DNA of 64,000 bases from Tildeniella torsiva UHER 1998/13D (GCA_019358835.1 JAHHIH010000024.1:36162-100161); one strand, 5' to 3'. Shown: positions 28,401-36,314, counted from the stretch's first letter. Numbers and translations: made by a program. The notes: generated from the sequence alone by a model not told the origin.

Positions 28401-28498
28401 CCCAGCTCGCTCAAACTCGCCACCATCAGGCTGGCGAGGCTTAAGGACAGCAGCGATTCTACTCCCCGCCTAGATGGGTTAGAGAAGGTAAATCGCAT
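25463..28498 (-). CDS. CHASE2-PAS-GGDEF-EAL membrane signalling protein
   Basis: About 1011 residues. An N-terminal signal/anchor is followed by an extracytoplasmic CHASE2 sensor (about 40-270, with VVLIAIDEPSLAALGAFPWPR), two or three membrane segments (about 280-365), a PAS-like domain (about 415-530) and a short coiled coil (QVRTRQLEQLNRSLQEQIAER). Then come a GGDEF domain with canonical ARFGGDEFTIL and an EAL domain with CEALLRWLHP and the DDFGTGYSS loop. Both c-di-GMP synthesis and hydrolysis motifs look intact. It overlaps the upstream fecR gene by 20 nt (28479-28498), so the two are translationally coupled. The TTG at 28516 is a less likely start. Confidence 0.93.
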   Translation of the reverse strand: MRFTFSNPSRRGVESLLSLSLASLMVASLSELGLLMPLVQAEYGLRFRLRGQRPWANQVVLIAIDEPSLAALGAFPWPRRRYAELMQGLQAAPPQVVVFDLLFSEPSPDDGVFAEAIAAHPAVLLASAWDRDGQPLWPTPTLGEAALASGHILQRRQDGYIHSVDPMMGRQPALAIATAEALSLTQQAVSLPPLDRPLWVNWPGETETLPTYSFVDVLEGRVPPQVFEGKVVLVGATALGLDDWVTPFNASPPASGVYLHGALVDNLLGQRWLNPAPGSWAGAIFLGLGLSLRLQRRFQNGTPRASLWRQSALVGMLVAGWWGAALGLLGANLWLPVVGPGLLLSTVGGLTLGQNWLRQTRWLRQMTTALRHRHPPEVRLSEPPRPLTALNQPSLVPGDRPSDLTQLVELTEQLGRSQAIQAAIARSLPLGLVAAAADGTVWFANPLATEWLGLATGDRLAAALPPDWFEDGAWEQLWERVCRGQAIPNQQRQRGNRWYELRLESLAVSANPPADWPQGAIVLFEDITYRQHMETELRRLNDNLENQVQVRTRQLEQLNRSLQEQIAERQQAQHQLAYEALHDPLTGLPNRRQFLSHLGEQFGQPEPGLYAVLFLDCDRFKLINDSFGHWVGDELLKRVATIVQECVRPTDVVARFGGDEFTILLTTLDQTGDAIAVAQRIRQRFTEALHIQGHQLFTNTSIGIVIGGPHYHHPDELLRDADTAMYQAKINNQGYALFEPGMHLSVRRSLQIETALRLALERQEFQLHYQPIVNLGTQRLMGCEALLRWLHPDRGLLFPDDFLAIAENTGLMAAIGGWVLREACTQMQRWRRRSLINADAVVSVNLSALQFAQTDFLAQVDSALNDSGLPAANLKLEITETVVIQNPEQVVPMIQTLRDRGIRLSIDDFGTGYSSLGYLQQLPVDILKIDRSFIANIHHSPQQYGIVETIIHLAAHLNIQVIAEGIEQFPQLESLTQLGCEFGQGFFFARPLSVSQFSQYLRSQSNGEGGW

Positions 28499-29363
28499 GG
28501 ACTTCCTGGCGGCCAAGGGGAGTGATCACTACAACCTCGACTCGCAACCGGGCCGTCGCCACCCGCGTCAGGCGAAATTCGCCCTGGCGATCGACCAGCT
28601 GGGGAGCGCCATCGACAAATACGGTATTGACCGGATCGACCCGACCCGTGAGCGTCACAACGCGGGTGTTGTTCTCAAACGTGACGACGCGCTCGTACTC
28701 TAGGCCGGGGTCATCTCGCAGGGGTACGGGGGCAGTGGGGGGCTCGCCGGGCCAGATCAGGTTTTGGTAACCTGACGGCACGGGTACCGACGCCCCGACG
28801 GCGCTGGTTTCTACCGCACCCGTGAGGGTGGCGATGCCGGTTTTGCCGTCCTCCTGGACGCTGACGCCAAACTCGGTGCCGCGCACGCCGCTGATGCCAG
28901 CGGGGGTTTCAATTTCAAATTCAGAACCCTGGTGGGTAAAGCGCCGTAGCTGGGTGCGCACCTGTCCTCGCGCCACGTTGAGGTGGGTAATGCGACCGCC
29001 GTCGGCGGCCATCTCCAGGGTGCGAATGCGCAGCTCGGTGCGCTCAGAAACCTGTAAAAAACCGACATCGGTATCCACATCTAAAACGGCGGCCGATCGC
29101 GACCCCGTCCGCAGCCCATCGCCTACTTCGCTGAGGCGATCGCCCGATTGAGCGGGGGCGCTACTGCGAGGGCGCAGGATGGTCACCTCGCCCTGCATCT
29201 CACGCACCGACAGCCCCCGCTCCACGCGAATGGGCAATGCCTGTGTGGCAAAAGACACTGCCAGCACCGCAATAATACTGACTCCCCCTAGGGCCAGCTT
29301 GCGCCGCCATTGGTGAGGCCTACCGAGGATATAAGCCATGGGCCGTAGTAGATGATTGATCAT
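28479..29363 (-). CDS. FecR domain-containing protein
   Basis: A 294-residue protein with an N-terminal signal-anchor (KLALGGVSIIAVLAVSFATQALP) and a FecR beta-helical domain: DRLSEVGDGLRTGSRSAAVLDVDTDVGFLQVSERTELRI, then GRITHLNVARGQVRTQLR and TPAGISGVRGTEFGV. It is probably exported and faces the periplasm. In cyanobacteria FecR-domain proteins are often encoded right before a CHASE2 sensor, as here, so they may present a ligand or signal to it; that is inference. The downstream CHASE2 gene begins 20 nt before this gene ends. Confidence 0.88.
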   Translation of the reverse strand: MINHLLRPMAYILGRPHQWRRKLALGGVSIIAVLAVSFATQALPIRVERGLSVREMQGEVTILRPRSSAPAQSGDRLSEVGDGLRTGSRSAAVLDVDTDVGFLQVSERTELRIRTLEMAADGGRITHLNVARGQVRTQLRRFTHQGSEFEIETPAGISGVRGTEFGVSVQEDGKTGIATLTGAVETSAVGASVPVPSGYQNLIWPGEPPTAPVPLRDDPGLEYERVVTFENNTRVVTLTGRVDPVNTVFVDGAPQLVDRQGEFRLTRVATARLRVEVVVITPLGRQEVHAIYLL

Positions 29364-29608
29364 GTGTATTATTTACCATGATCTGGATTGGCCTACCCTG
29401 GCCTGCGTAGTAATTCTTCAGCCTTTATACGTATTTTTAGGGGTGTTGAGCGCAGTTTTTTGAGCTAAAAGAAATTTTGATTTTCGGTGCGGTTTTGTCA
29501 CCCGCTACAGACCTGGGCTATCGTCCCAAAAGCCGGGCAGGTCAGCAGCGAGGCAGTGTAGCAATTGTTGCATCGCCGCTCTGGGCTGCGAGGCTCCATT
29601 GACGCGGC

Positions 29609-30343
29609 TCAAACGGCGCGGCCCTGAAGTAGCGCCACGGTCTGGGACGAGGCCACTACTTGGTCATACCAGGCATTGGCTAGCTTTTCGGTAAACTGAG
29701 CCGACTGCACCCAGTGCAGCACCAGCTGTTCCCGCAGTTGCTCAAACAGGTGGGGATAGTGGGCTTCAATCCATTCGGTCTTAAAGGCCATCCAGTTCAT
29801 CACGACCTGGGGAGTGACTTCGGGGTGAAACTGTAGACCATAGATATTGCTGCCGATGCGAAAGGCCTGGTTTTTGCAGGCCTCATTGGTGAGCAGCAGC
29901 TTTGCCCCAAGGGGCAGATCGAAGGTGTCAAAATGCCACTGCATCATCGGCATCCCCGCTGGGTAGTCTCGAAGCCATGGTTCTTCCGCAGCGGCGGTCG
30001 GAAACAGCGGCGTAAAGCCCAGTTCGGGAATGTCATTTGGGTAAACCCGGCTACCAAAGGCTCGGGCAATCAGTTGAGCACCCAGGCAAATGCCCAGCAC
30101 CGGCTTACCCTGGTGGTGGAATTTAAGAATTAACTCAACCACTCGCGCCAGGTGGGGAAAGTTTTCGTCTTCGCAGGCGTTCATGGGGCCACCGAGCACA
30201 ATCATGCCGTCGTAGTGGCCGTGGGGCGGAGTCAGACTCTGGGGCACGAGCCAGGTGTGCAGCCAGGCACCTTTGACCTCTAGATATCGGCCCAAAATAC
30301 CGACGGGGTCAGCTTCGACATGTTGAACAACCAGAATGTCCAT
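29609..30343 (-). CDS. Class I glutamine amidotransferase-like hydrolase
   Basis: A 244-residue free-standing class I GATase. The nucleophilic cysteine is C86 in GICLGAQL, and the catalytic His/Glu pair is H173/E175 in QFHPEV. It is usually annotated as GMP synthase-like, but it has no synthetase domain. Free-standing relatives include gamma-glutamyl hydrolases such as PuuD. Because a gamma-glutamyl ligase-like gene lies 1.4 kb away on the other strand, a role in releasing gamma-glutamyl conjugates is worth considering; this is inference only. Confidence 0.88.
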   Translation of the reverse strand: MDILVVQHVEADPVGILGRYLEVKGAWLHTWLVPQSLTPPHGHYDGMIVLGGPMNACEDENFPHLARVVELILKFHHQGKPVLGICLGAQLIARAFGSRVYPNDIPELGFTPLFPTAAAEEPWLRDYPAGMPMMQWHFDTFDLPLGAKLLLTNEACKNQAFRIGSNIYGLQFHPEVTPQVVMNWMAFKTEWIEAHYPHLFEQLREQLVLHWVQSAQFTEKLANAWYDQVVASSQTVALLQGRAV

Positions 30344-30623
30344 GGGTGAGGCCCAGCCTTCAGATAGATGCTCGGGGTTAAATCTGCTTTTTCAGAAATT
30401 TTAGGCGTCAAGCTTTGCCTAGATGCTTCCAAGGGGCGAGCTTGAAACTTGTTATATCAAGTTATCTCAGAATTTTTTGAGATTGGCAAATAATTCTCTC
30501 CAAGTTGTGACCTTTGTCCCAGCAGGGGTGTTTTGGTGATGGGGGCGATCGCCAACCGCCAAACCAGTCATTTTGGCTCGGCGGTCAGCGATCGCTATTT
30601 ACATATAGGCTACCTGAGGTCAG

Positions 30624-31472
30624 CTACAGCAGGCCAGAGGTGTCGTTAGTCCGGCGAGGGTCATTGATGCTGCGGTTGGCATCAGCTCGCCGATCGGAGT
30701 CATGATCATGGGAGACGGTAGACTCTAGCCGATGCCAGGCATCTTGAATGGCGTGCTTAGCTTTTTCCCAGCCGAGGCGGCCATTGTGGCGGCGCTCGTA
30801 GTCTTGCCGCAGGTGGGGCTCGGCCTGGCCAAAGGTCATACCTTGGCCAGCGTAAGTGTTGTAGCCCTCATAGCCCGTGCGGTAGGCAGGGCTGTAGTCA
30901 TCGTATTCGTAGTTCGCTTCCCGGTAGGGACGCGAGGCAAAGTTAGTCCGCCAATAGTCATCCTCTGCTTTGTAGCGAGAGACGTTGCTATCGACGCGAG
31001 TCCAGGCATCGCGGCTGGCGTGGCGAGCTTTATCCCAACCGAGGCGATTGCCGCTGTGCTGACGTTCGTAAGCTTCTCGCAGCCGAGGCTCAGCGGCGTC
31101 GTAGGTCAGCCCCTGCTGGGAGTAATTGCCGTAGCCCTCGTAGCCGGTGCGGTAGGCGGGGCTGTAGTCGTCGTAGCTGTATTCAGACTCAACATAGGGC
31201 CGCTTTTTGTAGTTGTCGCGCCAGTAGCTATCCTCTACGGTGGGGTCGGCTTTTTCCGCCGCGCTTTTGCCCGCCAAACCACCCGCCACTGCACCCACGG
31301 CAGCGCCGACAACGGCCCCTACCGGCCCCCCAACAACGCCGCCGACAACGGTGCCGACTGTGCCTAATCCGGCTGCGCCAACGCCAGTGCCAACGGGGTG
31401 TGCACCGGGCTGGCCAGTGATGGGATCGGGATTGGTGTCGGGATTACGATGCAAATTTTTATCGCTTTTCAT
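30624..31472 (-). CDS. Glycine-zipper protein with tandem duplicated domain
   Basis: A 282-residue protein in three parts. After a polar start there is a glycine-zipper hydrophobic region (about residues 28-70: VGTVVGGVVGGPVGAVVGAAVG) that could insert in or cross a membrane. Two tandem copies of a domain of about 80 residues follow: SYWRDNYKKRPYVESEYSYDDYSPAYRTGYEGY... and YWRTNFASRPYREANYEYDDYSPAYRTGYEGY.... Each ends in a LGWxKAKHAxxDAWxRxxSxVS segment. A His/Asp-rich tail closes the protein. No enzyme motif. It resembles proteins of stress-response regions in bacteria; I do not know a function. It lies between the class I GATase and the divergent GS-like gene. Confidence 0.7.
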   Translation of the reverse strand: MKSDKNLHRNPDTNPDPITGQPGAHPVGTGVGAAGLGTVGTVVGGVVGGPVGAVVGAAVGAVAGGLAGKSAAEKADPTVEDSYWRDNYKKRPYVESEYSYDDYSPAYRTGYEGYGNYSQQGLTYDAAEPRLREAYERQHSGNRLGWDKARHASRDAWTRVDSNVSRYKAEDDYWRTNFASRPYREANYEYDDYSPAYRTGYEGYNTYAGQGMTFGQAEPHLRQDYERRHNGRLGWEKAKHAIQDAWHRLESTVSHDHDSDRRADANRSINDPRRTNDTSGLL

Positions 31473-31701
31473 GGTGTCGAAATTCCATATTTAAGAGCAG
31501 CGCTTTGTGCGGGTTAACCACAAATGGCAAATGGTTCGCACCTGACGCTTTGGCTACACCCTATGAAGTTTTGAAGTGAAACAAGTCGGTAGGATGGCAG
31601 AGTTTGATCTATGCAACCGGAGGGAGTTAGGGCCGTATCTACAGCTACAAAAGCGACTTCGTCAGCCTGTTTTACTAGGCTGAAATGTCTGGAGTCGTTC
31701 T

Positions 31702-33027
31702 ATGGTCGGCATGTTAACCCAGGCGCAGAGCCTGGCAGAAAGGGCCAAGGCCCTCGGCATCAAGTTTTTTCTCGTGTCCTATACCGATTTGCTGGGGGGT
31801 ACTCGGGCCAAGCTCGTGCCCGCCTCCCAAATTGCGGGGGTAGAAAAAGACGGTGCTTTTTTCTGCTCCTTTGCCTCGAACCTGGGGCTGGGGCCAGAGG
31901 CGGCAGAAATTGCCGTAGTGCCCGACCCCAATTCGCTGATTCAGCTACCCTGGGAGCCGACGGTGGGCTGGGTGGCCAGCGATGTGTATTTTGAGGGCGA
32001 ACCCTTCCCCGCCGCGCCCCGGATGATGCTCAACCGGGTGATCGACCAGGCGGCGGCCCTGGGCTACACCCACAAAACCGGGGTCGAGGCCGAATTCTTT
32101 TTACTGCGGCAGACCGAGACAGGCTATGCGATCGCCGACCCCAAAGACACCGCCGAGCGCCCCTGCTACGACCAGCTCAATCTGATGCGTCAGTTTGACC
32201 TGATCTCCACGGTCGTCACTTACATGGAAGATCTGGGCTGGGAGCCCTACCAGTGCGACCACGAAGACGCCAACGGCCAGTTTGAGCTGAACTGGGCCTA
32301 CAGCGATGCGCGAACGACCTGCGATCGCCACGTGTTCTTCAAATACATGGTCAAAACCCTGGCCGAGCAGCGGGGGTTCATCGCCACCTTTATGCCCAAG
32401 CCCTTTAGCCACATCACCGGCAACGGTGGCCACGTCCACAACAGCCTGTGGCAGGGCAACACCAACGCCTTTGCCGAAGGGGCCGACGAAGGCGGGCTTT
32501 CGCCCATTGGCTACAACTTTTTGGGCGGCGTGCTGGCCCACGGCAAAGGGCTGACGGCCCTCTGTGCCCCTACGGTCAACTCCTACCGCCGGTTGGGGGC
32601 CAGCAGCACCACCTCCGGCAGCACCTGGAGCCCCCGCTACATTTCCTACGGCGGCAACAACCGCTCCCACCTAATCCGCATTCCTGACAAAGGCCGGTTT
32701 GAGTGCCGCATGATCGACGGCGCGGTCAACCTCTACCTCGCCACCGCCGGAATCTTGGCGGCTGGGCTAGAGGGCATCAAGCAGCAGATCGACCCCGGTC
32801 AGCGCATTGACGAAAACCTGTTTGCCCGAGGTGACGAATTTCCCAACCTGCAAACCCTGCCCCACAACCTCTACGAGGCAATGGCCGCCCTCAAGCAAGA
32901 TGCCCTGCTAATGGACACGATGGGAGAACTCGGGGCCAAAACCTTCCTAGAAATGAAGACGAAGGAATGGAACGCCTTCAACGCCCAAATCACCGCCTGG
33001 GAAATGGATCAGTACGTGAATATTTAA
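31702..33027 (+). CDS. glnT: Type III glutamine synthetase-like ligase (GlnT family)
   Basis: A 441-residue glutamine synthetase-superfamily ligase. The beta-grasp N-terminus (FFLVSYTDLLGGTRAKLVP) leads into GVEAEFFLLR and the metal-binding ANGQFELNW, then NGGHVHNSLW and TVNSYRRLG, all GS catalytic motifs. It is like the GlnT group, which includes gamma-glutamylmethylamide and other gamma-glutamyl-amide ligases, so it may couple glutamate to an amine rather than to ammonia. The neighbours (alcohol and aldehyde dehydrogenases) support a catabolic role. An in-frame ATG at 31711 is an alternative start. Confidence 0.85.
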   Translation: MVGMLTQAQSLAERAKALGIKFFLVSYTDLLGGTRAKLVPASQIAGVEKDGAFFCSFASNLGLGPEAAEIAVVPDPNSLIQLPWEPTVGWVASDVYFEGEPFPAAPRMMLNRVIDQAAALGYTHKTGVEAEFFLLRQTETGYAIADPKDTAERPCYDQLNLMRQFDLISTVVTYMEDLGWEPYQCDHEDANGQFELNWAYSDARTTCDRHVFFKYMVKTLAEQRGFIATFMPKPFSHITGNGGHVHNSLWQGNTNAFAEGADEGGLSPIGYNFLGGVLAHGKGLTALCAPTVNSYRRLGASSTTSGSTWSPRYISYGGNNRSHLIRIPDKGRFECRMIDGAVNLYLATAGILAAGLEGIKQQIDPGQRIDENLFARGDEFPNLQTLPHNLYEAMAALKQDALLMDTMGELGAKTFLEMKTKEWNAFNAQITAWEMDQYVNI

Positions 33028-33071
33028 AGGGTGAGGGCAAACGATTGTTCGACGCTATCAGGGGGGTAGCC

Positions 33072-33088
33072 GGTGGGCAGTGCCCACC
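33072..33088. repeat. GGTGGGCA palindrome
   Basis: GGTGGGCA-G-TGCCCACC, a perfect palindromic dispersed repeat that forms the outer end of the structured repeat copy at 33131-33250. Similar ones are at 34810-34826 and 58422-58436. Confidence 0.75.
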
Positions 33089-33130
33089 GTACCGCTGGCC
33101 TAGCTCCGCCGCAGAGAAGGATCGGTTGAT

Positions 33131-33250
33131 TTGCAAAACATAGGTTTAAACCGATGATCGCTCGCTCCTTTCCGTGAGGTGAAGGACGACGGAACGTCCT
33201 TCTCGTAGGGGTCTGGGGGGACCGAAATCCCCCCAGCGGCAAATTGGGCT
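33131..33250 (-). repeat. Structured dispersed repeat, copy A
   Basis: Read on the minus strand it runs: hairpin CTGGGGGG-ATTTCGGT-CCCCCCAG, then GAAGGACG-TTCCGT-CGTCCTTC, then CACCTCACGGAAAGGAG and ATCGGTTTAAACCTATG ending in TTTTGCAAA. The same elements recur in copies B, C and D. It sits between glnT and the alcohol dehydrogenase gene, in inverted orientation to copy B. Confidence 0.85.
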
Positions 33251-33293
33251 TTTCCCCTTAAACTCTTTCAACGTCGGTTAGTCACTTGGTTAG

Positions 33294-33317
33294 GGTGCAT
33301 CCGCGCAGCGATGCACC
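33294..33317. repeat. GGTGCATC palindrome
   Basis: GGTGCATC-8 nt-GATGCACC, perfect arms. Other copies at 34561-34584, 62115-62139 and 63539-63562. Confidence 0.8.
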
Positions 33318-33351
33318 CTACAGTTTCTATTTGCAAGGGCGTAAATCCGCT

Positions 33352-34536
33352 ATGTCTTCTACCATTCACACCTACAATTTCCCCACCCGCATTCGCTTTG
33401 GGCCAGGGGCGCGGGCCGAACTCACCGCTGAACTCACCACCTTAGGCATTCAGCGCGTCCTGATCGTTACCGATAAAGATGTTGCCCAACTCCCCTGGTT
33501 TCCAGATCTAGAAGCCTCCCTTGCAGCCTTTGATGCGGCTACCTTTAGCGGGGTTTGGGGCAATCCCGTCGTCTCCCAAGTCAACGCTGGGTTAAATGCT
33601 TGGAAGGCCCACGGGGCCGACGGCATTGTGGCTGTGGGGGGCGGCGCGCCGATGGATGTAGCGAAGGCGATCGCCCTCATGGCCAACCATCCCGGCCACC
33701 TGTTCGACTACGAAGACGGCAATAGCACCCGCCCGATCGATCAGCCGATTCCCCCCACCGTTGCCATCCCTACCACGGCGGGCACCGGCAGCGAAGTGGG
33801 TCGCAGCACGGTAATTTCGGACGACGACACCCACGCCAAAAAGATTATGTTTGACCCCCAGCTCTTGCCAAGGGTGGTGCTGGCTGACCCCGAACTACTG
33901 CTGGGGCTACCGGCCAAAATCACCGCCGCTACGGGTATGGATGCGCTCACTCATTTGATTGAGGCGTTTCTGGCCAAGGGCTTTAACCCTCTGTGCGACG
34001 GCATTGCGCTGGAGGGCATTTATCTGGTGGCGCAGAATTTGAAGGCCTGTGTGGACTTTGCTCAACGGCTGCGGGAGGGGGAGAGCTTCGATGAGACGAC
34101 GGCGGCGGCGCACCGGTTGGCACGGGGGGGAATGCTGAATGCGTCGATGATGGGAGCGATCGCATTTCAAAAGGGGCTCGGTGTCACCCATTCCTGCGCC
34201 CATGCGCTTTCGACGGTCTACGATACCCACCACGGCTTGGCCAATGGCATTATGCTGCCTGCGGCGATGCGGTTTAACCTATCGGCAGCGCCCGATCGCT
34301 TTCTGCGAATGGCGCGGGTGGTGCAACCAGGGGTGACGGATGGGCAGGCATTTGTCGATTGGATTGTGTCGCTGTCGGAGACGATTGGGATTCCGGCCTC
34401 ACTGGGGGATCTGGGTGTCAAACCTGATGGTCTCGAACCGTTGGTGGCGGTGGCGATGAAGGATGGGTGCCATCCACTAAACCCTAGACCCGTTGTAGAG
34501 GAGGACTTCTACTCCATCTACCAGGATGCTTTTTGA
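33352..34536 (+). CDS. Iron-containing alcohol dehydrogenase
   Basis: A group III (metal-dependent) alcohol dehydrogenase of about 394 residues. The NAD-binding motif GGGAPMDVAKA and the family PTTAGTGSEV are visible, followed by metal-binding residues in ATGMDALTHLIEAF and GVTHSCAHALS with its Asp/His ligands. The start at 33352 (MSSTIHTYNFPTR) gives a normal N-terminus; an open frame 22 codons further upstream overlaps the repeat and is probably spurious. It is flanked on each side by inverted copies of the structured repeat (33072-33317 and 34561-34826), so it may have moved as a unit. It probably acts between GlnT and the aldehyde dehydrogenase. Confidence 0.93.
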   Translation: MSSTIHTYNFPTRIRFGPGARAELTAELTTLGIQRVLIVTDKDVAQLPWFPDLEASLAAFDAATFSGVWGNPVVSQVNAGLNAWKAHGADGIVAVGGGAPMDVAKAIALMANHPGHLFDYEDGNSTRPIDQPIPPTVAIPTTAGTGSEVGRSTVISDDDTHAKKIMFDPQLLPRVVLADPELLLGLPAKITAATGMDALTHLIEAFLAKGFNPLCDGIALEGIYLVAQNLKACVDFAQRLREGESFDETTAAAHRLARGGMLNASMMGAIAFQKGLGVTHSCAHALSTVYDTHHGLANGIMLPAAMRFNLSAAPDRFLRMARVVQPGVTDGQAFVDWIVSLSETIGIPASLGDLGVKPDGLEPLVAVAMKDGCHPLNPRPVVEEDFYSIYQDAF

Positions 34537-34560
34537 CTACCCTTTCCCCGCCAACCGTAG

Positions 34561-34584
34561 GGTGCATCCGCACAGCGATGCACC
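34561..34584. repeat. GGTGCATC palindrome
   Basis: GGTGCATC-CGCACAGC-GATGCACC starting 25 nt after the alcohol dehydrogenase stop codon. Confidence 0.8.
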
Positions 34585-34644
34585 GCTCAAGCAGATTCTC
34601 TGCTTTGCTAATTTCCTGCGATCGCGGTGCACAATCTTGGGTCA

Positions 34645-34768
34645 ATGGCAAAGTCTGCTGCTGGGGCCATTTCGCTGGCCCCAGACCCCCATCGAGAAGG
34701 ACGTTCCGCCGTCCTTCACCTCACGGAAAGGAGCGATCGCCCATCGGTTTAAACCTATGTTCTGCAAA
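34645..34768 (+). repeat. Structured dispersed repeat, copy B
   Basis: Hairpin I is CTGGGGCC-ATTTCGCT-GGCCCCAG and hairpin II GAAGGACG-TTCCGC-CGTCCTTC, followed by ATCGGTTTAAACCTATG and CTGCAAA. Inverted relative to copy A, on the far side of the alcohol dehydrogenase gene. Pairs in hairpin I differ from copy A but stay complementary. Confidence 0.85.
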
Positions 34769-34809
34769 GTAATCTGTCCTGCTCTGCAATCGGCCTAGAA
34801 CAACCGTAG

Positions 34810-34826
34810 GGTGGGCACTGCCCACC
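34810..34826. repeat. GGTGGGCA palindrome
   Basis: GGTGGGCA-C-TGCCCACC at the outer end of copy B, mirroring 33072-33088. Confidence 0.75.
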
Positions 34827-34913
34827 ATTCTCCAAGCTAAAACCGACGGTCTTCAAGGTCAAAATCTCACGTCCATTGCTCAATACCCAATCTCTCGAAA
34901 GATCGCGTTTGCT

Positions 34914-36314
34914 ATGGCTGACCTGCTCTCGATCATCAACCCGGCTACTGAGGCGTTGATTAAAGAAATTTTGCTGGATGATGGCGCTGCTGTCGCCGAA
35001 AAATATGTCAGAGCGCAGGCGGCGCAGCCGGAGTGGGCGGCGCTGCCTCTGGCCGATCGCATCGCGCCCATTCTGCGATTTCGGGCATTGCTGATCGAGC
35101 GGGTAGATGCTTTGGCGGCGCTGCTCACCTCTGAGACGGGCAAGCCGATCGTCCAGGCCCGTAGCGAAATTCTGGCGGTGCCGGGGCGGATTGATTTTTT
35201 TGTGCAGAATGCCGATCGCGTGTTGGAGCCAGAGCGGGTTTACGCTGAGCCAGCCAATGCACTGCCGGGGATGGGGATGCTGGAGGAGGTGATCGCTCAG
35301 GAGCCGCTGGGGGTGATCGCGAATATTTCGGCCTGGAACTATCCCTATTTTGTGGGGGGCAATGTGTTCATTCCGGCGCTGATGATGGGCAATGCGGTGT
35401 TGTACAAGCCGTCGGAGTTTGCCACGCTGACCGGGGGGGCGATCGCAGACCTCCTCCACGAATCCGGCATTCCCCAAGACATTTTCATTTCTGTAGTTGG
35501 AACCGGATTGACCGGAGCTGCCCTTTTGGAACAGCCTATCGACGGTGTTTTCTTCACGGGCTCCTACGCGACGGGGCAGAAAATTGCTGTGGCCGCTGCC
35601 TCTAAGCTAATTCGCACCCAGCTAGAGCTGGGTGGCAAAGATCCGGCCTACGTCTGCGCCGATGCCAACGCGGCAACAGCGGCCGCAGGTTTGGCCGATG
35701 GCGTGTTTTACAACAATGGCCAGAGCTGCTGCGCGGTGGAGCGCATCTATGTCCACGCCGATATCTATGACGAATTTCTAGAAGCGTTCATGGAGACTGT
35801 GCGGGGCTTTACCCTGGGCGACCCCACCGCGCCAGAAACCTACCTTGGCCCGGTGAGCCGCAAGCCCCAGCTGGATGTTTTAGCGGATCAGGTGGCGGAT
35901 GCTGTCGCCAAGGGTGCCACGCTGCGCTGCGGTGGGCAGCAGCTCGATCGCCCCGGCTGGTACTTTGCCCCCACTGTGCTTACCGAAGTCAACCACACCA
36001 TGACCGTGATGCAAGAAGAAACCTTTGGCCCGGTGATTGGCATTCAGCGCGTTTCTAGCGATGATGAGGCGATCGCCCTCATGCAAGACACGCCCTATGG
36101 GTTGACGGCGGCGGTGTATGAAACGGATAGGGAGCGGGCTGTGGGGATTCTGCGCCAGCTCAAGACGGGGAGCGCGTACTGGAACTGCTGCGATCGCGTC
36201 AGCCCCCGCCTGCCCTGGAGCGGGCGGGGCCACTCGGGTCTGGGCACCACGCTTTCGCTGGCAGGGCTGTCTACCTTTTTGCAGCCTCGCGGCTGGCATT
36301 TGCGGGCCAGCTAA
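34914..36314 (+). CDS. Aldehyde dehydrogenase (NAD-dependent)
   Basis: A 466-residue ALDH superfamily enzyme. Visible are WNYPYFVGGNVFIPALMMGNAV with the Asn and Lys used for cofactor binding, the general base region in QLELGGKDP, and the catalytic Cys in NGQSCCAVER. It is one of two ALDHs in the window, and the two differ in these motifs. Its neighbours, a GS-like ligase and an iron alcohol dehydrogenase, suggest it oxidises the aldehyde made by the latter, perhaps as a gamma-glutamyl conjugate. That pathway role is inference. Confidence 0.92.
   Translation: MADLLSIINPATEALIKEILLDDGAAVAEKYVRAQAAQPEWAALPLADRIAPILRFRALLIERVDALAALLTSETGKPIVQARSEILAVPGRIDFFVQNADRVLEPERVYAEPANALPGMGMLEEVIAQEPLGVIANISAWNYPYFVGGNVFIPALMMGNAVLYKPSEFATLTGGAIADLLHESGIPQDIFISVVGTGLTGAALLEQPIDGVFFTGSYATGQKIAVAAASKLIRTQLELGGKDPAYVCADANAATAAAGLADGVFYNNGQSCCAVERIYVHADIYDEFLEAFMETVRGFTLGDPTAPETYLGPVSRKPQLDVLADQVADAVAKGATLRCGGQQLDRPGWYFAPTVLTEVNHTMTVMQEETFGPVIGIQRVSSDDEAIALMQDTPYGLTAAVYETDRERAVGILRQLKTGSAYWNCCDRVSPRLPWSGRGHSGLGTTLSLAGLSTFLQPRGWHLRAS

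Noticed and set aside
29609..30343. GMP synthase
   Set aside because: It has only the amidotransferase domain; the ATP pyrophosphatase and dimerisation domains of GuaA are missing.
30732..31367. 211-codon plus-strand frame over the glycine-zipper gene
   Set aside because: Val/Ala-rich antisense of a well-supported repetitive gene. The duplicated protein on the minus strand is much more convincing.
31611..31994. Alternative 127-codon plus frame at the start of glnT
   Set aside because: It overlaps glnT in another frame, which has clear glutamine synthetase motifs.
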